NCBI GenBank assembly: GCA_003342815.1
Contig: PTEX01000481.1
Location: forward strand, 125,551 to 189,550
Origin: Eudromia elegans
Taxonomy: Eukaryota; Chordata; Aves; Tinamiformes; Tinamidae
DNA: 64,000 nt
Direction: 5' to 3'
In this document: one piece after another, positions 1 through 12,368 of the stretch
How positions within the stretch are numbered: the stretch's first letter is position 1
Layout of the letters: each line of letters begins with the position of its first letter
Program-made: the position numbers and the translations under genes
The notes under the pieces: generated by a model
What the model saw: only the letters and a program-made list of their open reading frames with translations
The model's database searches: none
Told to the model about the DNA's origin: nothing

Positions 1-1128
1 AATGGGGAGGGTGCCTTGGTGATGGAGGATGCGGATAAGGCAGAGCTGCTAAATGCCTTCTGTGCCTCTGTCTTCACTGCTAAGGCTGGTCCCCATGAAC
101 TGCAGAGCCCAGATACAAGGGAGCTAACTGAGAGAGATGAGGACTTTCTGCTCGCCGTGGAGGATTGAGTTAGGGATTATTTAGGCAAACTGGATGCCCA
201 TCAATCTATGGGCCTAGATGGGATGCACCCAAGAGTGCTGAGGGAAGTGGCAGGGATTATTGCTGAGCCACTCTCCATCATCTTGGAGAGGTCATGGAGA
301 GCAGGAGAGGTGCTGGAGGACTGCCAAGGGAGCTAACATCACTCCAGCCTTCAAAAAGGGCAAGAGAAAGGATCGGGGCAACTACAGGCCCATCAGCCTC
401 ACCTCCGTCCTGGAAAGGTGATGGAGCAGCTCATCCTAGAGACCTTCTCTAGGCATATCAAGGAGGAGAAGGTGATCAGGAGTAGTCAGCAAGGATTCAC
501 TAAGGGGAAGTCGTATGTGACAAACCTGATAGCCTTCTGTGATGAGCTGACTAGATGGATGGATGATGAGAAAGACGTGGATGTTGGTACCTTGACTTCA
601 GCAAGGCTTTCGACAGTCTCCTATAACATCTTTATAGGAAAAATCTGGAAGTGTGGATTGGATGAGTGGACAGTGAGGTGGATCAAGGACTGGCTGGATG
701 GCAGAGCCCAGAGGGTCGTGATAAACAGGTCTGAGTCTAGTTGGAGGCCTGTGGCCAGCAGTGTCCCCCAGCGGTCAGTGCTGGGCCCAGTGCTGTTCAA
801 CTTGTTCATCAATGACTTGGACAAGGACACAGAGTGCACCCTGAGCAAGTTTGTGGATGATACCAAACTGGGTGGAGTGGCTGGCACTCCAGAGGGCTGC
901 GCTGCCATCCAGATGGTTCTGGACAGGATGCAGAGTTGGGCTGAGAGAAATCTCATGAGGTGCAACAAGGAGAAATGCAGAATCCAGCACCTGGGCACAA
1001 ATAACCCCAGGCACCAGGACAGATTAGGGGATGACCTGCTGGAAAGCAGCTCTGTGGAGAGGTGTGGAGGCCCACTTCAAGGACAATAGTACAGCATACC
1101 TTGTGATGACCAACCTTAAGGAAAACAG

Positions 1129-1440
1129 TAACGAATCATAGAAACATAGAATACTTAAGGTTGGAAGGGTCATCTAGTCCAACCCCCCTGCACATGCAGG
1201 GTCTCCTAGAGCATGTGGCACAGGGTGGTATCCAGGCGAGTTTTAAAGATCTCCAGAGATGGAGACTCCACCACCTCTCTGGGCAACCTGTTCCAGTGCT
1301 CTGTCACTCTCCCTGTTAAGAAATTCTTTCTCAAGTTCCTGTGGAACTTTTGGTCCTTCAATTTTTGGCCATTTCCTCTAGTCCTATCGCTGACCACCAC
1401 TGAGAAGAGGCCGGCCCATCCTCCTCACTCCCTCCCTTGA
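1129..1440 (-). mobile_element. CR1 LINE 3'-end fragment, nested
   Basis: Read on the minus strand, this is the 3' UTR and last codons of CR1. On the plus strand it begins with the reverse-complemented tail (AATCATAGAAACATAGAATA) and the TCATCTAGTCCAACCCCCCT motif seen in the other CR1 copies here. It is 5' truncated near 1440. It sits inside the plus-strand CR1 of 1-2383, so it is younger than that element. Confidence 0.8.
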
Positions 1441-1680
1441 ATTTCTTATCAGCAAATAAGGAACAAAGCAGGAAAAGGAGGAGGACTGCACCCATATGCA
1501 GGAAGGTCTTATCAGCAGACAAGGAACATAGCAGGAAAAGAAGATAACAACAACTGCATAACTGACAAGATGCTGACTAATTGTGAGCTTCACAACACTT
1601 GTGTTAAAAGAGTATAAAAGAAGCTGGTTTGAGAATAAAGTTCTCACTCTGCATCCCAGACTGAGTCCGTTTCATCACAT
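1441..1680 (+). mobile_element. LTR-like insertion, probably a solo or truncated endogenous retrovirus LTR
   Basis: About 240 bp not explained by CR1. It has a TATA-like box (GTATAAAAG near 1612), an AATAAA polyadenylation motif near 1634 followed by TTCTCACTCT, and an internal duplication of about 60 bp (TTATCAGCAAATAAGGAACA near 1443 and TTATCAGCAGACAAGGAACA near 1509), as often seen in LTR U3 enhancers. It ends near CATCACA. No target-site duplication is visible and no retroviral genes adjoin it. The class is inferred from architecture only. Confidence 0.45.
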
Positions 1681-2383
1681 GGTGTGACAGAGAGGGATTT
1701 GGGAGTCCTGGTTGACAAGTTCCCCATGAGGCAGATATGTTCCCTCGTCGCAGAGAAGGCCAATGGGCTCCTGGCTGCACCAGGAGGAGCGTTGCCAGCA
1801 GGGTGAGGGAGGGGATCCTGCCCCACTGCTCAGCTGTGGGGAGGCCACTGCTGGTGGCAGCTCTGGGCTCCCCAGGACAGGAGGGACATGGAGTTTCTAG
1901 AGAGGGTCCAGCATAGAATGACAAAATGATTAAGGGAATGGAGCATCTATCATACGAGGAGAGACTAAGCAAGCGGGGCCTATTTAGCCTGGAGAAGAGA
2001 CGACTAAGAGGGGATCTGATCAATATGTATAAGTATCTGAGAGGAGAATGTAGGGAGGAGGGGGCCAAACTCTTCCCAGTGGCCAGTGATAGGACAAGGG
2101 GGAAACATGCACAAATGGAAACCNAGGCAGTTCCATCTCCATGTGAGGAAGAACTTCTTTGCTGTGAGGGTGATGGAGCCTTGGAACAGATTGACCAGAA
2201 AGGTTGTGAATTCTCCTTCTTTGGAGATCTTCAAACCTGCCTGGATACCACCCTGTGCCCTGAGCACCTGGATGCCACCCTATGCCCTGTGCTCTGGGTG
2301 TCCCTGCTCGAGCAGGGGGTTGAACTAGATGATCTCTCGAAGTCCCTTGCAGCCTCAACCATTCTGTGATTCTGTGAATATGG

Positions 2384-3000
2384 AAGATGATGTTGGCACC
2401 ATTGACAAAGGAGGCAGAAGAGACACAAGGATAAACCTAGTGCAAGGTCTCATTACAGCATGTACAGCAGGGTATTTATGATTGTCTTTGTCAGGCAGCA
2501 AAGGGAGAAGAGAGGGTACCAAGAGTAAAGACAGAGAAATGAGGTCCTCTCACCCCTCCCAAAGCCTGTCACAGTCACTGTACTGCAATGGGGAGAAGGT
2601 TCTGAGGTCTGTATATTGATGTCCTAGAACAGGCCCTGGTGAAGGCCGGAAGCCATCAGAGATGGGCCAATGCAGAAGTCCAATTTGGTTGCCTCCTGCC
2701 TCAACAGGCCCAGGCTGGACCTGTCTGTGGGATGCAGAAGAGGTGCAGCTTTGGAGGAGCGTTGTGCCAGGGCAAGGTGCTGGCTGTGGCAGGGAGGGAG
2801 GATAAAAACCACTCTGCAACATGGGAGCCATTCCAGTTGATGTGTCCTGGCCTCCCTTCTGCTGCTGCTTCTGCAACCACTCAGAGGACAGACAGAACCC
2901 CTTCCAGGCCAGGGCTCACTGCACTCCTTGGTTTTGGGGGCAAGAGCACAAGCTGGAGCCTCTGTTTCCAGAGGGAGCCAGAGCCTGTCCAGCCAGCAGA
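2384..3000. other. Intergenic sequence, no recognised feature
   Basis: Unique-looking sequence between two CR1 elements. Short open frames exist on both strands but show no family similarity that I recognise, and no splice-bounded conserved text. It may include distal 3' sequence of FNDC4, but nothing visible supports that. Confidence 0.4.
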
Positions 3001-4491
3001 CAGGGTGCGTGAGCTGGCAGATGTCATAGCCGAGCCGCTCTCCATCATCTTTGAAAAGTCCTGGAGAACGGGGGAGGTGCCGGAAGACTGGAAGAAAGCC
3101 AATGTCACCCCGGTCTTCAAAAAAGGCAAGAAGGAGGAGCCAGGCAACTACAGGCCGGTGAGCCTGACCTCTGTCCCTGGGAAGGTGATGGAGCAGCTCA
3201 TCCTGGCTGCTGTCTCCAGGCACATGGAGGAGAAGAAGGTGCTCAGGAGTAGCCAGCATGGGTTCACCAAGGGGAGATCATGCTTGACTAACCTGATAGC
3301 CTTCTACGATGGGGTGACTAGATGGATAGACGAGGGCAGAGCAGTGGATGTCATCTATCTGGACTTCGGCAAGGCTTTTGACACCGTCCCTCACGGCATC
3401 CTCCTGGGCAAGCTCCAGAAGAGTGGTGTAGATGAGTGGACAGTGAGGTGGATTAGGAACTGGCTGAATGACAGGGCCCAGAGAGTGGTAATCGGTGGTG
3501 CCGAGTCCAGCTGGTGGCCTGTGTCCCCCAGGGGTCAGTCCTTGGTCCGGTCCTGTTCAATTTATTCATTAACGACCTGGATGAAGGGATGGAGTGCTCC
3601 CTCAGCAAGTTTGCTGATGATATGAAACTGGGAGGAATAGCTGATAGCCCTGAGGGCTGTGCTGCCATCCAGAGGGACCTGGACAGACTGGACAACTGGG
3701 CGGCAAGTAACCTCATGAAGTTCAACAAGGGCAAGTGTAGGGTCCTGCACCTGGGGAGGAATAACCCTAGACATGCCTACAGGCTGGGGACCGACCTTCT
3801 GGAGAGCAGCCCTGCAGAGAGGGACCTGGGCGTCATGGTGGACAACAAGTTGACCATGAGGCAGCAGTGTGCCCTCGTTGCCAAGAAGGCCAATGAGACC
3901 CTGGGGTGCATTAAGCAGAGCATCTCCAGCAGGTCGAGGGAGGTGATTCTGCCCCTCTACTCAGCCCTGGTGAGGCCGCACCTCGAGTACTGCGTGCAGT
4001 TCTGGGCTCCCCAGTGCAGGAGGGACGTGGAGCTGCTAGAGAGAGTCCAGTGCAGGGCTACGAAGATGATTAGGGGCCTGGAACATCTGCCCTATGAGCA
4101 AAGGCTGAGAGAGCTGGGCCTCTTCAGCCTGGAGAAGAGAAGACTGAGAGGGGACCTGATTAATGTATATAAATAATTAAAGAGAGGGAGTGAGGAGGAT
4201 GGGTCTGGCCTCTTCTCAGTGGTGGCCAGTGATAGAACTAGAGGAAACGCCCACAAATTGAGGCACCAAAAGTTCCACAGGAACTNGAGNAANAANTTNT
4301 TANCAGTGAGNGTGACAGAGCACTGGAACAGGCTGCCCAGAGAGGTGGTGGAGTCTCCTTCTCTGGAGATCTTCAAAACCTGCCTGGACACCACCCTGTG
4401 CCACATGCTCTAGGAGACCCTGCGTGTGCAGGGGGCTTGGACTAGATGACCTCTAGAGGTCCCTTTCAACCCTAAGCATTCTGAGTCTATG
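3001..4491 (+). mobile_element. CR1 LINE, 5'-truncated, reverse transcriptase part of ORF2 plus 3' UTR
   Basis: Long, well-preserved CR1. The text [19 protein letters not shown] starts near 3009, followed by the RT fingers/palm ([19 protein letters not shown] near 3144) and [15 protein letters not shown] near 3356. After a small deletion near 3525 shifts the frame, [16 protein letters not shown] and the catalytic FADD near 3612 follow. The ORF ends at an in-frame TAA near 4176, and the 3' UTR contains scattered N calls (4266-4311). The tail ends near 4491, only about 17 bp from the end of the FNDC4 reading frame. It cannot encode an active protein. It is very similar to the minus-strand copy at 54152-55222. 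Confidence 0.92.
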
Positions 4492-4507
4492 GCAGACACT
4501 GCCCCTC

Positions 4508-7500
4508 TCACCAACCCTCTCCACTGACCTTGCTCCGCAGGAGCCCCCCAGTAGGACGCTCTGGTGTGCTGTGCTCTGAGGATGGCTTCGTCTTCTCCTT
4601 GTTGTTGTTGGAGTCATTGTCCTTGATGATATCATACTGTCTGCAGAAGAGGGCGATCACGGCTGTGGAGAGAAAGGCAGTGANAGGCTCCCTCGTGGAT
4701 GAGTCCCACCTTCTCTCCCAGGGCATCTCAACTGGAGAGCAGGCAGGTCCCAGGCTTTGCCAGGATCTGGTCACCCTCATCCCCCATTCTAACAGGAGCA
4801 GCCGGGCCGTCTCCTCTAGCAGACAGGGCACAGAGGTGGCTGCAGCCATGAGCTCAGGAGGTGTGTGAGGTGCTCAGCGTCAATAAAACAGTTTGCAGAT
4901 GTTGAGGCACCTAGAGATAGAGAGCTCTTGGGGTCAGCCCTTGGGGTCAGCCCTTGGGGTGTGCTGAGCGGGTTTCTGAGAGTCTCTAGCAGGAAACTAA
5001 ACTTACAGCCCTAGTAGTGTGGGCTGGTGCTTGGGGCTCTCAAGAAAGGCAGCTCTTGGCTTCATCCTGCCCTGCAAACTGCCTACTGGGTCTCTCTGTT
5101 AGTGCCCATCTTGCACGTAGCATGCTCCACACTTTGTGGCCCCAGACTTGGGACCCTAAAGCAATGCTCTGAACAATACTAGATATGTTGGACCCACTCA
5201 ACCCACATTTGTGTGAGGACAGACACCTGCAGCCTAGATCTGACTGCTCCTATCGGCACTCTGACACACCATTCTGGACTGCATCTTCCTTCAGTGCACT
5301 ATGAAAGTTATCAAGGTCAAGACAAGGAGAGACTTCTACAAGGTATCACTGGGAAATCCTCATATACTGGGCAGGAGAAAAATGATTTCCCATTTGCAGC
5401 AGCTGGTGTGTAACCAGTCAGGAGCTGCCAGCTATCCCTAAGCTTCCTGGTTCCCACGACAAACTGCTGCTTCCCAGAGCACTGGCTGTAATTAGGTGCT
5501 GTACAGGAAAAAATCACACATCTTAAGCTGCTGCTTAAGTAGATTTTGGCACAGCTGCTACCAGCCAGTAGCCACGATACCAAAAGACAAACTAAGATCT
5601 GAGTTTAATGCTTGTTAATGCCAGCTGTAGTGCTCCTACCTTGTAATTCTGTATTGCTTGTGTTCCATATTGTCTCTTGCTCTTCCATCAGAGCCCCCAG
5701 GCCAACCAGGCCACATGCTCCAGGCTGTCACTGTGTGTGGTAGTGGCTGCAGATCTTCACACCCTACTGGGTCAGGCTGCACTCCACTCCATCCAGGAGA
5801 GTGCCAAGCCTGAATCTATATTTCTTGGACTTTCTGAGCCCCACCTTCTTTTGCAGACTGCACATTGTACCCTTGCACCAGCATGTGTGACACTGCTCAC
5901 AGCGCTTACCTGCCCACATGAGCAGCACAGCCACAATGATGATAATCTCGCCTGTCTGCAGCTGCCTCTCCTTGTCTAGCCCTTCCATGGTGATGTCACC
6001 TATGGAGAAGAGCACATGGCAGGGCTAGCAGTGGTCACCCTCCCACTAAGATCTGCTCCATGACTGGCAGTACTTAAGGATGTGAGAAGTGCCACTGATG
6101 ACAGATGTCTCATGCCCACAGACAAGGGCAAGCTCAACATGACACCATGCTTGGGGTCATGACATGCAGCCTGATGCTAATGTGTCAGACAAACCTTCTT
6201 CCCTGCCAAATGGTGTCCGAGATCCCAAAAGTTTGGGACAGTTCAAGTGAAGATTGCACAGTGCATGGAAAGGGAACTCACTGAGGTTACCCTACCCTCA
6301 GGTAGGGACTAAGGGAAGCTGAGGAGGCCCTGAGTTGAAAAGTAAACTGTGGAAAGTATCCTATGTACTTGCCATGTTCCCATGCCACTGGCTTATGGTT
6401 AGTGCTGGAGAGAGGCTCCCAGGCCAGATGGACACAGTCTGGGTATTGTTTGTCTCGGATTTGTGATCAGCACTTAGGGGACCCTGAGGCAAGAGACACA
6501 ACGTGGATGCAAGGGGGAAAGCAGACAGTCGGGCTCTGGTGTCCTTTGGTAACTTGCAGGATGGTAGACCTGAGAGCCCATTCAATATTGTCTTTCTACA
6601 GACAAGAGTTTGGTGGTGCTGGTTACAGCCCACTTAGCTGATAGGTTCCCAAGACCTGAGATAGGAGGGTGATAAGTCAGGCTTTGAGGACAACATCATG
6701 AGCATAATGGACACAACAGCACTTGTGCAAACTTGCAACCACTTCAGTCTGTTGCCCAGGGCAGCCCTTTCCCCACAGTCTGACATATCCCTGCCCTACA
6801 TGTGTGGAGGTCTCTAGGTGTGGGGCCAGACGGGCACCTGGGTGAGATGGCAGGAGTTGCCTCACCTTGGTTGGAGCTGTTGGAGGGGAGCCGGTCAGTC
6901 TCCTTCAGTGTCCGGAAGTGCACACGCTTGCTGGCCTGGCTCTCCCCATACAGGCCAATGCTCTGCACCTGGATGATGTAGTCAGCATCTTCTGCCAGGT
7001 CCCACAGCACGCAGGCCCTGTTGGTGGTGTTCACCTCCCGGATGAAGCGCTGCATCTGCCCGTCCTGCCGCTGCCAGAATGAAGAGCTGTCAGCTCCTGG
7101 AGCCATCCCTATTTGCACCAGCACAGGCCCCACCTGCAGGGCTGTGCTAGACACACTGCCTGTGATCCTCCCTTTCCAGGAGCTTGTCCATCCCCGAGGG
7201 GTCAGGCCGGCCAGACTTTGCTATGCAGTGTCCCTGCAGTGCCCAGCCAGGCACCTCCATGCAGAAGCCCCGACCACCAGGAAATGTGAAGGTGGAACAG
7301 GTAGGCAAGGGAGGGTTACGTCCAGGCTGAAGTCTGCCCTTACACCGGGAAATCCCAGGAAGGTCTTGGAAGGACAGTCACCCCACCGCAGGGTTCCCAG
7401 ATGGACACCCTGGCAAGGGCTGCCAGAAGTCTCAGGCTGGTGCCTGAGGAGCTCCAAACGGTGGCAGAAGCCAGGGCAGACACAAGAGCTGTTGATAATC

Positions 7501-10500
7501 ATTGAGGGTCTCCCCAACCCATGGAGACAGGGCCCAGGTACCTGCTGTAAGATGGCGTAGCCAATGACCACATCTCCTTCAGGGACATCCCACGAGACAG
7601 TGGCAGAATTTGCCTTCAGCTGCGTCACAGTCACGTTGACAGGGGATGGTGGCCTGTCTGGGGGAGCCAGAGATGGACCAAAACAGGGCACAGGAAAAGA
7701 GGCAAGAAAGATCTCAGGACACGTGCTTATCTCTGCACCTCACCATGCAGGGCCCCTCCACCCCTGCCCACAGCAACAGGTTTGCCAGGGCTACAAGAGC
7801 AGCTGTTGGGGCAAATCTGTCCCCAGAGATGTGGCACAGCAGGCCACTCCAGGGCGCTGACAGGAGCCAGCACAGCCCAGTGCAGGTCACACATGCTCTA
7901 CGCAGTAATGCTGACCACGCATAGCAGCACAGGCCGACAGAGCCATCTCTGGACATGAGGAGCCTGGCAGGCTCCTGCCATCTTGCAGACAGTGTAACAG
8001 AAAATGCAGAGGCCTGTGCTGAGCAATAAAGCAGTAAAGGTATCAGGCACTTTAACCAGTCCTTGTGGTTCACATAACAGAGAGAGAAAAGCCCTCACAG
8101 ACAGTCTCAGAGCACTGCAGAGGCTCTGCCATCACAGTGCGTGATGGAATCCACACAAGCTCTCTGTGAGGGCAGCTGCTCACAGGCCTAAGGTACCTTC
8201 ACGGTCGAGCAGGACACTCTGCTCAGACTTAATCTGCTGGAAGGTTTGCTGCGTGCAGCTCCAGCAATAGCATCAGCTGAGCTGCCTGATATGACCCATG
8301 CCTGCCCAGCCCAGGCAGGTATGAGGAGCCCTTCTTGGCAGGCAAGTCTCATGCTTTTGCAGGGTCCATTGAGTCAAAAAAAAAAAATCAAAACAACAAC
8401 AACAAACTTATAAACCTATATTTAAGCAATTCTATAATCAAAGCTGTGATTTAAAATCAGGCTCCTCCAAGCTCTGGTCTGCCCTGTGGATGCGCACATC
8501 ACAGATGCCTGGCACACCACCCAGGACTGCGTAGGCAGCAGCACAGACACAGTATTTATATATCAGCTGTGACAGAAAAATGGGGCAACTTGGAATAAAC
8601 ACACTCTGCAACTCAATCTGGCCATCTCATCTGCTTGGCATCACTCTGTGCTCAGGAGCAGGGAGAGAAGCCTCACATAGAGGGGCAGAGCGGCTGCAGA
8701 GAGGCCACCCTGAAGGCACTTGTCCTCTGAGAGGTTGGCCTGGTTGCCCCAGTTTGTGCCAGCATCACAAGATTCATGCAGTGCTAACAAGGACCATGGC
8801 AGGTCCTACCCAGGTGCCTAGATCTGCACTCAAAGCCTTCTAACTGAAAATTAGACATAGGAGCTGGCAGAAAGACACAGAGACTGCCATCCTGGTGTCC
8901 TCTCTTTCTGTAAACAAGGCAACGTCCTTCAACAGACTGCACGCAGGGCACCGGCTCAGTGCTGTGATCTCTGCTGGGGAAACAGAGCCCTGGAAAACAA
9001 TGGAGAATAGCAAAAAAGGAGACAGAAAACAAAATAAAAAAGAAATTATAAGAGTGACAGGGAAAGGACACTTTTCCAGGTCAGTTGTTAAAATGTGCTG
9101 CTTTGTATTTGAGCATATCCAGCTCCCGAACAGATATATCTAGGAAAAGCCTGCAAGTTCTACCTCTCTGCAATATGTAGGAGTGTGATCTGCAAGGATC
9201 ACCAAGAGGGTCAGCGAGGTCGCTCAGAGAGCCCAAGAGGGAGGTCCCAGGGACAATGGGGCTGCATGTGTCCCCTGCCTCACCTCGCTGCACTATGTGG
9301 AGATGCTGACCTAGGAGACAGCACCAGCAAGGACACCGACAGGCTCCTGTATTCCTGTACACTTGCGCTGAGCTCCACGTGGAAGTGCTCCGACTCCCCA
9401 GCCCCAGCATAGCCACGGTGGGAGTCCTGCATGCCCCAAGCGGAGCTGCAGGCAGTGCTTGGGCAGGTACCGCTCTCCTGCACTGCCCCAGTTAGAAGAA
9501 TTGGAAGAAAAGATGTGTTGCCTGCAACATTTATCCCCGCCTGTAGGAGCAAAGAGATGGTTGTCTAAGGCTGCTGGATGGTTGCTATTCTAGTAAGTAT
9601 AACAGGCCAGGAATGGCCCAGGAACCTATACATTTCCACCACTGGTCTCTGCTGGATTAAAATGGTCCCTGGACTTCTTTGGCAGCCCAGCTGCCCTTGG
9701 GCTCAGCTCAGGGTCAGCACAGGCCATTCGTGGGCAGCACCGATATGCTACTGTCTCTGGCAGTCCAGAGTTTAGTGCTGTGGATGTAGCTTGACTTTGC
9801 CAGCTGGTCCCAGGCCAAAAACAAGATTTAATGCTTCACAGGATGCATCTACCCTAATAAATTAAGTAGCTTTTTACATCCAACAGAATGGAAAAGTGTC
9901 TGAGCATGTCCAAAGTAGGTGGTTTGGCTTCCCACACCTTTAAGTGAACTTAGGAAGATTAAAACTAGGGACTGATATCTCTGCAGTGTGAAAGTCAGTG
10001 AATGAAGCCAGCAGCAGACTCCTGGTCTGCACAGGAATTTTCTGGGCTTCTGCAGGGCGCTTAGCCTGGTTCAACCCAGTTTTCCAGTGTGTGGATGCTG
10101 AGACGTGGTTGCTGTGGGTCTGAGTCACACCCTGACCAGCAAGAAAAAGTTGATCCCTGACCCATTGCTGCTGCCCCTCAGGGCTGGCAGTATTGCTGGG
10201 ACCACACTTAGCCATAGATCCCACGGGCCCTTTGTACATAAGGACGTTTACTCAGACCTCTAATCACTGGCAGCACCAGTGTGCCCAGGGAGGAACTACC
10301 CTGATAGGAAGCTGCGAAGAGTGGAAAACTAGAGCCAGCAGCCTTTGCGCTCACACCCAGAGACAGTCCCCATAGGTCCCAGCTCAACAGAGACGAGCGC
10401 GAGAGCACTGAGGGGCAGAGCTGGTCAGGCCTCATGCGCTGTAAATGCTTCTCATGCAGGCTTTGGGCAAACCCTCTGTACCTGGCAATGGCAACAGTTG

Positions 10501-12368
10501 AAGGCACTCTGGTTGCACCAATTTACGGGGAAAATCAGTGCTACCTGGTCTGTTTTCAAGAGACACAATGAAGACATTTCCAAGCACATAAATCCTATAT
10601 GCTAGCAGGAAGAGACTGGAAAAGATCCAACAGCAGGAACTGGAACTAGAGTTCACCATAGAAATAAGGTACAATGTTTACCTCTAAAGATGTGTGAGAT
10701 GAGGCCACACTGGTAGTCATCAGGACAAGACCTGCAGAGCACAGCTTGCGTCATACAAAGCTTCGTGTATTATTCCTCAGCCAAGCCTAATGTTCTCCAG
10801 CCTATATAGCTGTTCTCCTCCTCTATAGCTGAAGTCAAAGCAGGCTTTTACCAGAACTGCTGCTGTAAAGACCTGTGAATGCAATTGCTCCAAAAAAATT
10901 ATAGGGCAAAACCAACTATTAAAAGCATTCCTGTAAAACGAAGATCCTCCAGTACCCAACCAGGCTCCAAGAAAAGCGAGGACGAGCATGCCATAGTTAA
11001 GCCCTGCCTGGTGCATTAATCACCAATGATTCTGCATCATTTTTTAAGTTACTCTGCTTACACTCCTGATTAAAGCCTTGCTAATGAGTGGGCACTGCCA
11101 CAGGAAGAGCAAGTACTCATGCACCTTTTCTAGCAGCAGCACACCACACTTCTGCCAGACCTGCAAGGAAGTGGGAATAGCTGGTTCTGAGCAGTGGACA
11201 CAGCAGTACCACAGGCTGAGGCAGGTGAGAGGGAGGGCTGGCCTGGGAACAGCAAGCACTAGGCTGCATCTGCCCCACAGCAGACCAGGACAGCAGTGAA
11301 GGGGCCCAGCAGATGCTGCTGAGGAGCAGTGTGAGCCGAGTCAAGTCCCATGGGCATTCTCTGCTCTGCGGCAGCCGCAGGGACAGAGACCCTGACAGCC
11401 CCTAGGCCCATGTCCTTGGGACAGCAGCTCAAGGGCACACAGGTTTCTGTCCCACTTGTCCCTGCATCAGGGAGGAAGCCTCTGACAGAGCTGTAAAAAT
11501 AAGTGGCCCCTTTTTACATCTTGGCAGTAGCGGCTCCCCACTCCAGAGCATGCCGCTGTGCCAGGGAAGCACCAGGGAACGTGGGGCCCCACTCGGTGCG
11601 CAGCATGGCCCTAGCAGGGCAAACCTCGCACTGGTGACGCGCACCAAGGTGCCCACAGCCTGAGAGCACCAAGGTGCCCACAGCCCGAGAGCCATGGAAG
11701 GGGGCAGAGGAGCGGGAGGGGGCCGCTCCGGGCCACCTCAGCATTGGTGAGTGCTGGTCCTGGGTCCAACAAAAGGAAGTCCATGAGTGAGGACACATGC
11801 GGGAGCGCTCGGCGCAGGCACCGGGAGCACCAGCCATGGGCGCTGGAATGGCGGTGCTGCGAGACACCAGCATGGCAGTTCCATGGGGCGCCAGAATCCA
11901 GCACTGGGCACCAGGATCACAGCTCCACGGGGCACCGGGAACCCAGCAATGGGCACCAGGATCGCAGCCGCACGGGACATGGGGATCACGCACCGCGGGC
12001 ACAGGGATGGTGGCAGCAAGTGGCCTGCCCCCGCAGGATGGGCCCCCCGGACGATGGCGACGGCAGCTATGCCGGGGACGCGGAGCCGAAGGTGCCCGGA
12101 GCGGCCAGGGCCGAGCGGCCCCATCCNGCAGCGCTGCCTCCAGGGAGCCTGCGCCGGGCGGAGGGAGGCGCGGGATGCCCGACTGAGGCTCCCCAGCCCG
12201 GCCCGGTATGGCGCACCTGCGACGGCCCCGGCCCAGCGCGGCCCAGCCCGGCGCCCCTGGCCCGGCCCGTGCTGCCCGGCGCCGCCCGCACTTACTGGCC
12301 CGCACGAGGCAGGGGTCGCAACTGAAGAGCAGCAGCACCGGGCTGAGGTACACGGGGAAGGGCGCCAT
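4508..12368 (-). CDS. FNDC4: Fibronectin type III domain-containing protein 4 (five coding exons)
   Basis: Coding exons on the minus strand: 12296-12368, 7542-7657, 6866-7070, 5910-5999 and 4508-4662. All inner junctions are GT/AG with compatible phases, giving 212 codons. Residues 1-24 form a signal peptide (MAPFPVYLSPVLLLF, then VRA). One fibronectin type III domain follows (about 26-118: PSPVNVTVTQLKANSATVSW, then REVNTT and YIIQVQSIGLYGES), then a stalk with DRLPSNSSNQ, a transmembrane helix (about 149-168) and the cytoplasmic motif FCRQYDIIKDNDSNNN. In the family, FNDC4 is a type I membrane protein whose ectodomain is shed and acts as an anti-inflammatory and adipose signal. The RLPSNSS stalk and the position next to GCKR favour FNDC4 over its paralogue FNDC5. 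The C-terminus is uncertain: reading on from LLRSK gives VSGEGW and a stop at 4508, but AAG/GTCAGT at 4528 could be a splice donor to an unseen exon. A CR1 begins right after this point. Confidence 0.9.
4920..4962. repeat. Short tandem repeat, 15-bp unit, about three copies
   Basis: CTTGGGGTCAGCC is repeated head to tail about three times within FNDC4 intron 4. The rest of introns 4 (4663-5909) and 3 (6000-6865) shows no recognisable feature. Confidence 0.6.
7658..12295 (-). other. FNDC4 intron 1
   Basis: A 4.6-kb intron bounded by the donor GTAAGT at 12295 and an acceptor AG at 7658-7659. It contains a short A-rich run near 8377-8406 and no CR1 that I can recognise. A GC-rich, weakly repetitive stretch (about 11640-12020) lies near the promoter. 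Open frames here are short and show no family similarity. Confidence 0.6.
11641..12020. repeat. Degenerate GC-rich tandem repeats in FNDC4 intron 1
   Basis: CACCAAGGTGCCCACAGCC occurs twice within 60 bp (about 11641-11695). A 45-bp unit containing GGGCACCAGGATC repeats near 11908 and 11953. Imperfect variants (GGGCACAGGGAT) continue to about 12010. This is low-complexity sequence, not coding. Confidence 0.55.

Larger units (their letters stand above)
1..2383 (+). mobile_element. CR1 LINE, ORF2 (reverse transcriptase) part and 3' end, split by a nested insertion
   Basis: Bases 1 to about 1066 encode a decayed CR1 ORF2. The longest open stretch is 418-1089, with recognisable reverse-transcriptase text: a TKGKSYVTNLIAF block near 503 and a degenerate catalytic box read as FVDD near 850. 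An in-frame TGA near 165 and frameshifts show it is dead. The CR1 text stops in the middle of a conserved motif near 1066 and resumes at about 1690 (compare TCTGTGGAGAGG with GACAGAGAGGGATTTGGG). It then runs to the CR1 3' terminus ATTCTGTGATTCTGTG near 2368-2383. I infer one original element interrupted by 1067-1689. The 5' end lies outside the window. Confidence 0.85.

Noticed and set aside
4508-12368. FNDC5 (irisin precursor) as the identity of the minus-strand gene
   Set aside because: The LLRSK end resembles FNDC5, but the stalk DRLPSNSS, the signal region YLSPVLLLFSCD and the adjacent GCKR remnant point to FNDC4.
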